From Brachypodius melanocephalos (Eukaryota; Chordata; Aves; Passeriformes; Pycnonotidae), in the NCBI GenBank assembly GCA_013398615.1, contig VZSR01000680.1, positions 1,037,852-1,101,851 on the forward strand: a stretch of 64,000 nt of DNA, in the 5' to 3' direction. This document shows, in pieces, positions 13,071 to 26,100 of the stretch. Under the pieces are notes generated by a model. The model ran no database searches. It worked only from the letters and a program-made list of their open reading frames with translations, and had not been told where the DNA came from. Numbering within the stretch: position 1 is the stretch's first letter; the number at the start of each line of letters is the position of its first letter. The position numbers and the translations under genes were made by a program.

Positions 13071-14124
13071 ACCAGACACACCAGAATCTGCACAACTAAA
13101 GGACCAGGCATTTAAGACTTAAAGAGTCCAAGGTTAGAAGGCGACAAAGCAGAAAGTTGTCATCCATACAGGAACTGTAAACCTCTGTCTTGCTCCCCAG
13201 GATCTCTGCTCTCCTATCTCGGGTCCAACAGTCCATTCTGCCACTGGAGCACAACAGATACAGACACCAGAACAGTGCTCAAATCTAGAATCAAGTTTCA
13301 AAAAAGAAGAGCGATTTGGAATAGTGGTCTTTTGTTTTTAAGAGTACACTTAATAAACAAGCAGCTTTCCCACGAAGTTAGGGACGGCAGGGTGTCCACC
13401 TAACACCAGTGATTGGTACAGTATCCTCAGAGAATCTTGTGGTCACAGAGCTTGAACACTTCTACAGCTCAGTAAGATGAGAAAAAATAAATCAAAATGT
13501 TAGTTATCATTTCAACAAGCTGCTTGATTCTTGTGCAAAAGTAAAGTACCATCATATGGAAAGCTACCTTTTTTAAAAAAGGGGAGAAAAATAAAGATCA
13601 TCCTAACCCTTCTCCCTAGCTATACCACACTAGAGATCTCACAAGTCTATTGTCACTCTTTTTGCTCGTAGGCCCCTAAAAGAAAAATTGTCTCTGACAT
13701 GTCTTCTTTAGCATAAGTGAATGCAACTTCAATAAAACAAGTTGTTAAATGAATCCTTTGGAACAACTTCACTGTCTGCACCCAACTTTAACAAAAACTG
13801 ATGAAAGCAGCAACGGAATCATGTTAAACGTATAATAAATAATTCACATACAACATACGTTAAATTACAAAGAAGGATTAAATTGCCATTTCTACAACTT
13901 TTCATAGATTTAGCAAGTTTCTAATCCGTTTTATATCAACAGCAGTACGTATGTTCTTCATAATAAATTTAACATTGAAGGACTGTCTAGAGGCATTATT
14001 TATAAAGCAAGAACCACCAAGTGAGCATTACAGCACTTCAACAAATGTTTAGCTTTTTTCCAGTATCTGTTCTCAGAAAAGATTCAGCGGTTGTCTATCC
14101 ACTTGGTAAGAGTCCTCCTCTTCA

Positions 14125-14197
14125 TTACTCAGGAAGAGTTAACGTCATCACCTCCAGTTTCATTTTGAAATACTGGTTAAACCGAACAATTGCATAC
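14125..14197 (-). CDS. ETNK1: ETNK1 terminal coding exon 8 (residues 340-363 and stop)
   Basis: Encodes YAIVRFNQYFKMKLEV and then MTLTLPE, followed by TAA (complement of 14125-14127). Acceptor TTTGACCAG. The YAIVRFNQYFKMK block matches mammals exactly. The last ten residues differ (KLEVMTLTLPE here against KPEVTALKVPE in human) but end at the same length. Confidence 0.95.
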
Positions 14198-17100
14198 CTG
14201 GTCAAAGGGAGAGACACATTCCAGGTTAGGAACAGCCATGCTAAGTAGGACTAGTCAAAATTCCACTGACCCCAGCACCCTGTTTCCAAAACTGACTTTT
14301 AGCATCTGCCAAAGGAAGAAATTAAGAACAGAGCAAGGATATTATAGTACTACTTCTCCACCAACCCCCTCAATCCCAGCTTGCAAGAGAGATGCTGCTC
14401 CAGGATTATCATGGTGCCTTAAGTTTCAGCTTTCATGTTTTTCACATTCTGTGCTGCCCAGTTCTGAGCTCACGTTCAGTGTTAGTCAGCTCTCTTCAGA
14501 GCAGGGAGACAAAACAAATCCTTTTCCTGCCAAGGACAACTATTATAAGTTTTCAGGCCCAAAAGCACAAACAATGCTGGACTGAAGTAAAACAAGAAGG
14601 ATGAGGCTCCACAACCCAAAGCTGTAATTGGACAATTAACTCAAATATGCAAATTGACCAAAACTTATAAAAATGTGAGACCTCATGACCGTTTGTCCAT
14701 TTTCTGACCATTTTAGGTCCACCTTGGGTGTAGCCCTGGTCAGGCCCTGTCCTGCCCAAGGTGTGTCCTGGAGGTCTTTCAATAAATATCTACTTTATTC
14801 TTTAGCTCTGTCCAGTCTCTGTTCCAGTTCAGCCTTCCCAAGGCATCAATCAAAGGTAGTGGTTCAGTTTAATTGTTCTTAATGGACTACAATGCCACAG
14901 AAATTTGATCTTGATAATAAAAACGAATGTGTCAAAGCTGACAAGTTTTTGGGGTTATCACTGGTGTTTTCACTCCATCTAGTGGTGACTGCCAGGTCCT
15001 GCGGCCTGGGAGAATCAGGAATCCACATCGATCTTAATTCACAAAAATGACATCATTAACCCCAGTAAACTGGCTTAGTCAGTGCAAAAAGTTCTGAGAT
15101 GGGACCTTTTGCCAAGTAAAATGATGAATTGCATCACCTTGCTCAGTCCCCAATGGAGAAATTAATTTCTCTGCTTGTTGCCATCAAAGACCATTTTAAA
15201 AAGGCCAAAGACACAGGTTATCTCCCCAAAACAGAACTTCACATTCACTGGTGGTACAAAGACTCTTCGAAACAAGAATAGCAACTTCCAGGATCAACAC
15301 TCCATGCAATAAGTAGCCAAGCTCTTTTGTACCATACCTTTGATTCTCACTGCTGGAAGTGTAGGTCTGACAGCACACCTCACTGACCACCTTGGCTTTC
15401 ATGCCTTTGTCTCCCCAGCAAAATACACTTAATACCCAAAAGCATTATGTTCCTTGCCTTGTAAACATGTGTTTTATCCCAGGGGCACATAATTTAGAGA
15501 ACTTTTAGCAACAAACACCACTGACAGACAGCTTTTGCTGCCTTGTTTTCCCTTAAAAATGAAGATTTTTTCCCTTTTGTATGATCACAGAGGTCAGGTG
15601 TGTTGCTCAGATCTCAGTTTCTGATAGCTGGGCTGTTGGACTAAATGGCCCCACAAGTCCCTTCCACCCTTTAGTATTCCATGATTGTACATAGCAAGCA
15701 CACTCACCCTAGAAAATCAAAATCAATGGTGGAATATTTGGCTTGAATTAGAGCCCACAGTCCCCAAAAGAAGTGCGAAGCCTGAAACAACAAAAAAATA
15801 GCAGTGAAAAATTAACCTTATCTTAAATCTAACACGTAAACATATTGTCACAGAGACAAAACTTCACCTATAAGAGAACACTCAAAACCCAATTTTTTTG
15901 TAAAGTTACTTGATCTCTCTTTACCAAAGAGACTTATAAGCAGTATTATAGAATAAATTACTCACAAGTAGATGAGGAAATCCACTGGACTCTAACTCCC
16001 TATGTGTCATTTTCAAGAGAAACAATGTGGCATTTAAAAACTATGTCACCTATTAAGTAGATTGTTGTATGACTATATACACCATGCTTAAAAAATGCAC
16101 AGGTAGGTAACTATAACCTCTACTGCTGCTAATTAAATTTGTATTATTCCACATGTACTGAACTCCAGTGCAAACGAGAAATCCCTTTTGGATTTTCAAT
16201 TACACCCTTAGACCTCTATAATTACACTCACTTTCATTGCTGACTTGAATAAAGAGGTATGTAATGCTTTAAGAAAACCTCTAATTCATCAGAATTTACA
16301 CCAATTTCTCATCTGTTCCAGACTCACTTCTGTTAGGAGTTCAGAGAAATAGTCTGGAGGCCTCTGTTCGCTTTCAGATTGAAAGTATGGATTATCTTAA
16401 TGATATGACTGTTAATGTACTTCAAAATGAACACGTAATGGCCATAAGCTTGACAGTGTCCTTGTGGAAGACATTTCTGGACAGCCAGGTCACAAGCGAC
16501 AGACTTTGACCTTCAGTAAATGACTGCTCCTATTAATTACCTAAATGGCTTCTTGAAGCTTCCATGCAACCCTTGACCAGGAATTTAGTAGACATCCATG
16601 GACACACCTGAAAGCACCTCAAAACAGCAACCAATCTGTGTCCTTGTGAATCTCGTACCTCTAGTTCAGATAACTTTGCCAGGGAGTTGCAGTTCATCAT
16701 ATTACATCAACATCCATCAACTTTATGCCAAGTTTTCCCTTAGCAAAGCTTCCCACATGAACTGACCCAAGAGTCACAGGGTGTTAGTGCTTCATGGGCA
16801 GTCTATAGGAAGCCCCGAGTTGTTCTCTAAACACAACTCTATCCTCTTAAACATTACTATGACCATTGTTTAAAACTGACAAAACTGGGCTATGTGTTTT
16901 CAAACACACCACCAGCCTGCTTCAGTGCAGCTCTAACTTTCCTTAAGTGATTGGGACAGCTGAATTTAACAGTAACAACCAACATTTTAAAAGAACTGCA
17001 GCACAGAAGCTGTTGTTTTTAAAGCTTGTTTAATAATCACCTTCCTGTTAGCTATACTTTCTCACTCCAACCAGTAGCTTTTGCCAGAAAACTGAGGGTA

Positions 17101-20100
17101 TTAAGTAACAGAGTAGTGCCTTATTTAGTCTTCTTTCCCACTAATTCAAGCCAAAGTGGCTACTTTAGCCTTATTCCTCCTACAAATAGCTAGGAATGTT
17201 ATTTTTCAGAGGAAAAATATACAAGCACTTTTGCTGTAACATTTCCTGTCACATCATTCTGGGTAAAACAAGATCAGCAAGAGACTCTAGAGAGACCTAT
17301 TTATCTGCAATAGAGAAAAAATAAACAGAATCAAAATATTCTAGTTTATCAGAATATTATCATCTTATTTTATAAAAGGCTTTTAAAGCTTCTAAGTCTT
17401 CATGAAGCACTACCTCATTCTTCTGTCTTCTTAATATTACAAGGAAAATTTTAACAAAGACCCACCATAAGCTGTGGCCAATTTAAACTTGCCAGACCAA
17501 TAAAAAGCCAACAGAAAAAAAAAATCCCCACTCAATGCTCATCTCCTCGTTTTCTGAATACGCAGTGCCTCCTTCACTAAGAATATTCTACACAGAATAT
17601 TTAATATGCAACAGAGAAACAAGTTTCCATAGAACAGCCAACTTTTAATTCTTATGGAAGTTTTCTTTACATGCCAAAACACTCAAATTTAAGAAAATAG
17701 CAAAATTTGTTCTGAGTGTATCAGGTTTCTCTGCATAATTTAAAATAATCCTAATCAAATGTTTGTCACTTACCAGTGCAAACTGATTGACTTGGACATA
17801 GAGAACTTCCACTTCTTTTTCACTGACTTCTGTGCCAAAACCTTTATATTCTTTGTAGGCCTCAAGGTAAGATCTCAGCCACTGCTCCTGTAATTGTCTG
17901 TTGGGATAAAGGCTGTAGTCTACCTCATTTACTCCTAGGAAAAAGAAAATAAGACTATTAGAACCTTATGATGCAGAAAAATACCATTAAAACCCCTTTA
18001 GTACTCCCATTAGTAGTCCACTAGTGCACCCCTTCCCAACCTAACACGCAGGCACAGACTGAGGTGGACAAACAACCACATTTTTACTTTCACCTGACCT
18101 TATAAATTACACATGGCCAAGAATTTCCCATATACAAATCAGAGTGTTCCCCATTACAAATGTATGTTTTCAGCCAGACAGAGTCTGCTTGTAGGTTGGG
18201 ATTCAACACCTTGGGCTTTGAGAAAAAGCTTAAGAAGAAGTATTTATGAAAGCTTTATGAAAGAAAAACCCTCACAATAGATCAAATATGTATTTTGTAG
18301 GAACAGTGACTTTTGTGCCACAATATCCCAAGCCAAATCCAGAGGCATATCCAATTATCACTAAGCTCATGTTTGAAGGAAACTTATTGTAACAAGTCTG
18401 CCTCTCTCCTCCACAGGGCACTGGTAGAATTAGGAGCCCATAACCCATTTTTATCCTGTTTTTCTTCCTGTACTAGAGGTGCTTAGTCATAGGCTATCAG
18501 GATCCCCAAACCTGCATCACAGTTCACTTCCATTATTGCTTCCAGTGAATTTGGGAATTCTCATTAATTCTTATATTATGAACACTGCAATCCCCTAGCA
18601 CCTGAACTCTTTTGTGTGTTAGAGCCACATAAATTTAGCTTAAAAACTTAATTCAGATTTTTGCTGGATAGATAGAGAATATAAGTGAAGCACAACTGTT
18701 TTTCATAGGCAAAAAAATGTGCATTTATTCTTCTTACTGATGGAGTTAGATTTCAGAAGTATAAGATGAAAAATCAAGCTTTCAATTATAATTTTGTTAA
18801 AGAATTTAGCTCGCTTTCCAAATTTTAAAATTACCAATTATACAACTCAAATTACCAAGCACACACTCTGACTTTTTATTTTTTTTAAAGCTATCCAAAT
18901 TTAACATTGTTTGTGAAGCAACTGGGAGATTAAGGCTCTTCATTTCACCACATCTTTCCATCTGCTCTAGTCATTTTGCAGGTTTTTCCCTGCTGGCCCA
19001 TGCTCTGAAAGAATACAGCACACACTTGAGGTAATTTCTCCCTTATGGAGTAAGTGGAATGGGCATTGGCTGTAAAAAATTTGAACTAGTTAAGAAATTA
19101 ATCTAAAAACACCTTATTCCTAATATCTCACCTTTTTCCTATGGCATAGTCTTAGCTTTTACTTCTCATTTTAGGACAGGCCAAGTACTTAGTGCACACT
19201 TTCAAAACCATCAAAAACCATATAATCCTGCCTTTTGGCACTGTGGAATCACACAGAATATTGTCCATACACACACCTCTAGTAAAGTATTTCACTACAG
19301 TGAAAGGGCTGTGTCTGCTGTGTCACTTCACAGAAGCACAGGGTGAAAGCTCTGTGTTCTGAACTCATCTCATTCTACCAGAACCTGGGACATGATGTGT
19401 CCATTTCTGGGTTAGAAAATCTGCAAAGGAAGGGCATAACTGGTCTGCAAAATGAGACATCAACACATTCTGATACCATGAGCTGTGTAAGCATGGAGCT
19501 AGATATACAAACAAAGAAAAGGGAATGCACAAGAATGAGTTGGTTGGGGTTTTCAGCAAAACCAGTCAGCTTCTACCTCACAAATCCAATTCTTACCTGC
19601 AAATTCATTGAAGTGATTTCCAATGTCATAAGCCAGGTAGTTGTACCCAGAGTACTCATAGTCTATGAACTGAACATCACCTGTGTGAGAGACGACAGCA
19701 GCAGCATTAGAGTCCAGACCAAATCCAGTAACAATCCTCTGGTGTATTTTGAAGATTTTTGGGGCAAACAAACCACAAACCCATCTTGTACCCAGTTGTG
19801 TGCACTCAGACATCTCAGGGTAAGGCTGTGACTTCCACGATATGAGATATTTAAGGGTAAATATTCGTTCAGGAAAGCTCCTTAAACTTAGAGCTGACAA
19901 TTCTCTCTGCTTCAAGTCTGAGTAGGAGAATTTCAGTTTTAATTTCTACCACATGAGGGCCTCCCTTACTCTCAAAATGAGAAGTACAGTAGCATATTCT
20001 TTATTTTAAGTTTATGTAGAAATAGCAGATCAATTTCTCCCTTGCTTAAAAAATAACAGTCCTGTTTATTCTCACACAAATATGCAGTCACGGTGGATTA

Positions 20101-23100
20101 ACACATTGCAACACACTGATACTTCCTGTTTCCTCAACCACTCTTACAAAGCAAGACTATTCTTAATTGTTGCTTTTTTATTAAGCTGGATTCAACTAGT
20201 CTCAAGAAACCATCAGACAATCATAAGGTCCCCAAAGCTATCAAACTCTGTAGCATTGTTTAAACAAGGGCTGACAAAAGCAGCAAAACACAGCCCAAAA
20301 TGTTTCTAAATTATGTTTTCCTGCAGGGAAGATGCTCGAGAATGTCTACAGCACATAAAACAGACAAAATGTAAATGAGATGGATTAGGTAAAACTAGAG
20401 CCCTTGTATTTTAAGGGAAACCAGCAAAATTACTAAAAAAATCAGAAAATGAAGCAGTGGGTTAACATAAGATGTGTTTGCACCAGAACATTAAAATGTA
20501 AAACCTTACACTTCCCACTGCTATACTGAAATGAGTAATTTTCACCATTGTACCCTTCTCCCTCTCTATACTACTTATTTTGTATTACTATCTGCATTTT
20601 TTAATTAATGAAAGCATCCATTTTATTATAATGAAAAATCTTTTAACACGAACTCTAGGCTAAAGAGAAAACCAAGAACAACATTAAAAGTAAGTATATT
20701 ATGTATGTATTTCCTAGACTAAGGATTTTAAAGTGCCTGCTACTGCCTCTTTAAGATTTAGGAATATCGTACATCTCAAATAAAATAGTTTCACCAATGT
20801 CCTGACCAAGTTAGCACAAACTAAGTTTGTTAGAGGTCTTCTTTTCTATGCAGTTCATCTTTGCCATTCTTGAACTACTAACACAATTATGTTTTCCTGA
20901 TGGACAAATCTTTTTGTCTAAGCACTTAAAATGGAAATTAAACTCTACAACACAAATAGAACCACATAGTCACAAATCCTCCAAGTCTGAGAGGGCCTCC
21001 ACTGAGAGAGGCTTGCTTACCAAGGTTATGATGTTAAACCTTTTAGGTTCTAATAAAACAACAGCCCTGCAAATTGGCAAGCTCCTTCCAGGAAATTCAG
21101 TTGGCAGTGGAAAAATTGAGGTTCTCTAGAGCTTTGAAGCAGCAAATCTTACAGCAGTTGCAGGCAAGATCTTACTGTCACAGATGAACTTCTGCCACTG
21201 CCTGAGTGGCAGATTCACCACAGGCTTGCTCTTCCCACTGGTTCTCCAGGGCTGCTTTTCTAAACAGACACCTCTAATGTTACAAGCCAGTTAAAATCCC
21301 AATCCTGGCTAACATTCTGCTACACAACTGATCTCCTGAACCCCTTCTGCCCCCCAGACATTTAATATTGCTTGTTAAGAGACTTTTTCTTCCTTGCTCA
21401 CATAAAATCCAAACACACCAGGTAAAAGTCTGCTAGTAAAATATGGGCATCAATACTTGAAATTTTTCAAGTGCAGATTTCACCTAGAATATCCCTATGG
21501 GCCATCATGAACTTCTAATTACAGCTGACATTTTAAAAACTTACTTCCAGATATAAAGAATATTACATACAAGCAGAAGTTGAAGCTCACAAGATACGGG
21601 TGGGGCTGTTACTAGGTGCTGTCCTCACAAAGCAGGAAAAAAGGCATGCCCAACCCCTGGGTAGCAGAGGGAGAAAACTTGGCAAACTCCCATTTGATAG
21701 GACAAAAGTTCAAAGTGAAAAAGCTTTGTGTTTATGCTGATCCATTTCAGACTCATACTATTGTGAAAACTCAACTCTTCAGGTTAATTTTTGCACAAAG
21801 GCTCAAAAGGAAGATGCACAGTTCTTCCTGTGGAACTGAAAGAAGGCAACAACTTTGAATTTTGCTGCTTCAAAAATGTGCAACATACACATAATTATAT
21901 GCACACATACATACATCTACCCTGCTCTAGAAAAAGCAGAAGAAAATTTGCAGACAATCTTACTTTTAAGATTTACTGCAGTTCATATGAGACAGCCACT
22001 TCTAAAAGCTGTGGCTTACATTACTGGTTCAGCAGGCAGCTGTTGTTTCAAGGTTTCTAAAAGTTTTCCAACAAATTGTACATCCCCATCAATATCCCTG
22101 AGAGCAGGCAGATCAACAAGAGACACTGGTCTAAGTGTATTTGTGCTTTATTGAAATGAGAAAATTTAAAAACAAGCTCTGCCATCCCTCTGGAGAAGCT
22201 ACTGCTATTGACAGGAATAGACACATCAAGAGTGTGGAATATTTCAAGTTGAAACACATTTCTTTTTTCCAGGTATTTCCTAGGGCAGACAATATGCAAC
22301 ATACCCCACACAAAAACCACAGAGAGATACAGAATGTGATTCATTGTGTTCCATATCCCAGAAATTCACTTATAAATAGATCAAATAGATCTCCTCAGGG
22401 TTCTGACAGGTAAGAGGGTGAAGACACCTCTCTTTCTAGCTGCTTTTCCTTTTTAATGGTTTAACAGGGAAAGCACTTTCCCAATCCAAGTCTTGGCTGT
22501 AGATCCCACAGCTGAATGATGTATCCTGAGTTCTGCCCCATCCTGCTCATCAGGTGAGCCACTGAGCTCCTCAAAAACAGCTTTAAAGACAAGGATCTGT
22601 GCTAGGAGCATACTTGAAAATCCACAAACAGGTCACCCACCTAAAGGGTAATTTTAGCTATAAATACCCAAAAGAGCTCTGCAAAACGAAACAGGTTTTT
22701 AGTCCAAAACCAGAAGCCTTTAAAATATCTCAGTCTTCAGAAGCACTGAGCACCCCCAGACTCCTACCAAAGATCATAGAAAACACTGAGTAGGCAGAGG
22801 GAATAAACAGAACAAAGCCATCCATTTACCTACACACAGCTCCCAGCCAACTGATTTGCATATATGCAAAAAGAGCCCACACAAACAGAAAAGAAGAATT
22901 CTGATACTTGATCTTGTTGAACAGCAGCTATTTCAATACTCTCAAAATATCAGCTAGTTTTGGAAATACCCAGGTCACACTGGAAAAAAAAAAACAAAAA
23001 CAAAAAACAAAACCAAAAACAAATACAAAACCCAAACAAATTTAGGAATATCAGAACACAAGGTCTATAAATAAACAGCGCCAAGTTTCAAGCATATTTT

Positions 23101-26100
23101 GAGTATTCTTGATGTCAAAACTGCAACAAAAAGCCATGTGAAATGCTGAACTATATCCTTCAAAGGGTAGATGACAGTGATAATTATAAGTTATGTAAAG
23201 TAACACTTGCAGATTTTCATATCCTGAGTGACTGAGAGTGGACATTAACAAAACAGCAAGAGGCAGAGTTCTCTCAGCCACAGCAGGAACAAATTCAAAT
23301 CAAGTGAGTGGAACTCCATTAAATGAAGTTAACACTCAACATGCTCTTCCAGGCTCATAAATAAGGACAGGAGACTGATTTTTTTATTAAAAGCAGTATG
23401 TGGCATGACTATGATTTTTCTTTCAAGTCTGAAAACTTAATGCGAATTTAATGCAGAGGGCAAGTCTAAGGCAAAGCTCAGGAACAAGCCATAATTATTC
23501 ATACTGCATTGGACACAAGTCCTAATATATCCTGATAGTCTGTTCCTTAAACACACACCCATACATCCCCACTAGTAGTGTGCACATTAAGCATTCAGCA
23601 ACAAAATTATAAGTACAATATTACTAAAACAAATAAATTGGTTTTCTTTGCGCCAGCTTCTGAAAAGCCAGACAATACTACTGGTTTTGCACAACTTTTA
23701 CTGAGGAATAAAGAATAAATGAAGTAGGTAATCTAAAAAATCAATTCTCTCTTGTTTTCAGTCTAGGGTCACCAGAGTCTTCTGGACACACAGAAGCTTT
23801 TCTAGATGGGAAGAGTTCATTTAGTCATAGTACTGCATTCACCAAAGCTGTTAAATACCTTCAGACAATTTGATGCCATTCCTAGTGAAGCTCGTCTTTA
23901 AAAGGATTACATTTTGTGCTCTTGCAGAATTTTTTTATACCAAGAAAAGCTTTTGCTCTTCTAAACACAATTCCAGTTATACATGTTGCTTTACAGTTAA
24001 AGTTGAGCTTCCTGTTTATGCTCTGTAAAAAGTGTGCTATAAAAAACAGCTTTCAAATGACAATCATCCTTTCTACAGATAGCACTGAGGTTTGGTTACT
24101 ATGAAAATGGTCCCTGCTGTACCCAGATGGCACAAATTTTACAACAAAGTCCATGTACAGTATTCAAATGTAAGTTTAATAATATATTTACTTCATATTT
24201 CCAAGTGTTTCCCCCAGCTGTTTACAGTTTGCTTGAAGCCTGAGTACTTTACACCCCTCCCTGCTCCCCACCCAGTCTCCAAACTCTAAACACTCACACA
24301 CTTGTTACTGTAGGATTGCTCACAAGTGATGCACTACTGGCATTGGTTTTTCCTCCATTCTGTTTAGAAAAAGAAAAGCACACAGCGTTTATTTTTCAAT
24401 TAGGAGCTTCAAGCCTATTGACCATAAGAGTGAAGCTTCTAGAAGAATTCCTCAGATTTTTTTTTTCTTTTTGTTGCATGGTTCTACTATGAAAAGTGAA
24501 TACAAAAATTCCTTTTATCTCAGTGGGTCTGCTCTGGAATGCTAAAACTCAAGGTAATTTCCGCACTAAAAAGATCCACATGGTAAAAAGAGGTTTCTTT
24601 TTGGTGCTACAGTATCACAACTCCAAGTGTGTAAGACCACAAGTCTACTCTGATGTACACCTTTCATGCTTTTCCCCCTTTCTCTTTTTAAGCAGAACTA
24701 TAGTCCATCATTGAAACTCAGTAAAACCACTCAATCTTAGTACTGGATTCACAGAATTCAAAATTTATGTTAGCAGCATTGTTAGGGTGCATATACATAT
24801 ATAGGCATATATATAACTGAAAGTACCAGCAATTTCCTTCAAGGGTGGTATTACTCAGAGGGAAACTTGTACACAAATCACCAAAAGAGTTTATTTCCTC
24901 AATTCACATGGTGATGCAGAAATGATGCAGAACTCACACACAATGTAGAAGTGTGTTTGCACATACAGCCAATTTTCATGCTAGAACCAGCACCAGCTTG
25001 GTTTCCTTATTCTTTTTCTTTTAGTAGTTAAGGCACATAACTTAGATACCAACAATCTTACTCAACTGGCACAGAAATGTGCAGCTACTAGAAGGAATGC
25101 GTCATCCTTATTTCAAAAGGAAACCTCGTAATCTGATTAGTCACATTCAGCTGAGCTCAGGTACTTGAAATTGAAAAGAAATTGTGTATTTTTACTGCAC
25201 AATGGCCATTTTAGGGTCAAAAGATTGCCTTGTTTGTTTTAGTGCTTGATTGACTCCCTTAGTAACCAAACCTCAAACCACTGAAATCAATAAGGTTGGG
25301 TTTATATGAGAGCTTTAACAGATCTTAATGACATGAACTACAAGTTAAATGTATGGTAATAGAAACAAAAAAGTAATTCAGTTTTGCCAAGATGTGTGCT
25401 GCCTGCAACTGTTCAAACAAAGCATGTATCTACAAAAGAAATCTTTTAAGATGTCTGTGTGCCTCATGCAGAAAACAAATGGAGCTACTGCATGCAGTAG
25501 TTAATATCATTAAGATACTTCACTTTGAAAATGTATTTCCCACAATCACAAAGCAGAACAAACATTACAGGAGACAATTTTCATGTTATTTTCTATACTT
25601 GATTTTCTTTTCCTCCTAAAAGTTTTATACAACCAGAATAGAACTAACATTCAGTTACGTAACTTTGAAGCCCAGGCATACAGGCAAGCTGGGGATTAAC
25701 AAATTCATGAGGTCATTAAAGAAAAGCAAGGAACACTGATTTTCTCCCTCTACACAGCAGCATACAGATGAGAACTAGCTAATTAAGCAACTTAGTATTT
25801 GCACAGGTATCACTACCCTTAAAACTCACTTCAACAAGTGAGTAAAACAACACCACTGATGCAGCACACACAATAACAGCACAGATAAACCCGCTCACTG
25901 TTTAGTCCAACACTTACCTCTTTTCTTGTTGTAAATAATATTCTTACACAACAGGTCGTTGTGACAGAGCACCACTGGTGATCCTAAATTTGACAGTCTT
26001 TCCTTCATCCAGGCCATCTCCTCCTGAAGAACTTGAGAACTCGGAATGTCACTTAAGAACCTTTTTGGGTATAAGGAAATAGAGTTAACATTTAGTACTC

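Larger units (their letters stand above)
7315..14124 (-). other. ETNK1: Probable long 3' UTR of ETNK1
   Basis: About 6.8 kb follows the stop codon on the minus strand. A canonical AATAAA (complement of 7337-7342) is followed by a GT-rich stretch, so cleavage near 7,310-7,325 is plausible. A second AATAAA at 10464-10469 could serve a shorter form. No CR1 or LTR copies are recognisable in this stretch, only short A-rich simple repeats, whereas repeats appear just outside it (6,724-6,855 and 14,600-14,848). That contrast supports an exonic, constrained UTR. The extent is inference; no transcript data were available. Confidence 0.55.

Noticed and set aside
19343..19831. 162-codon plus-strand frame
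   Set aside because: Antisense to ETNK1 exon 5 and its flanks; no resemblance to known proteins.
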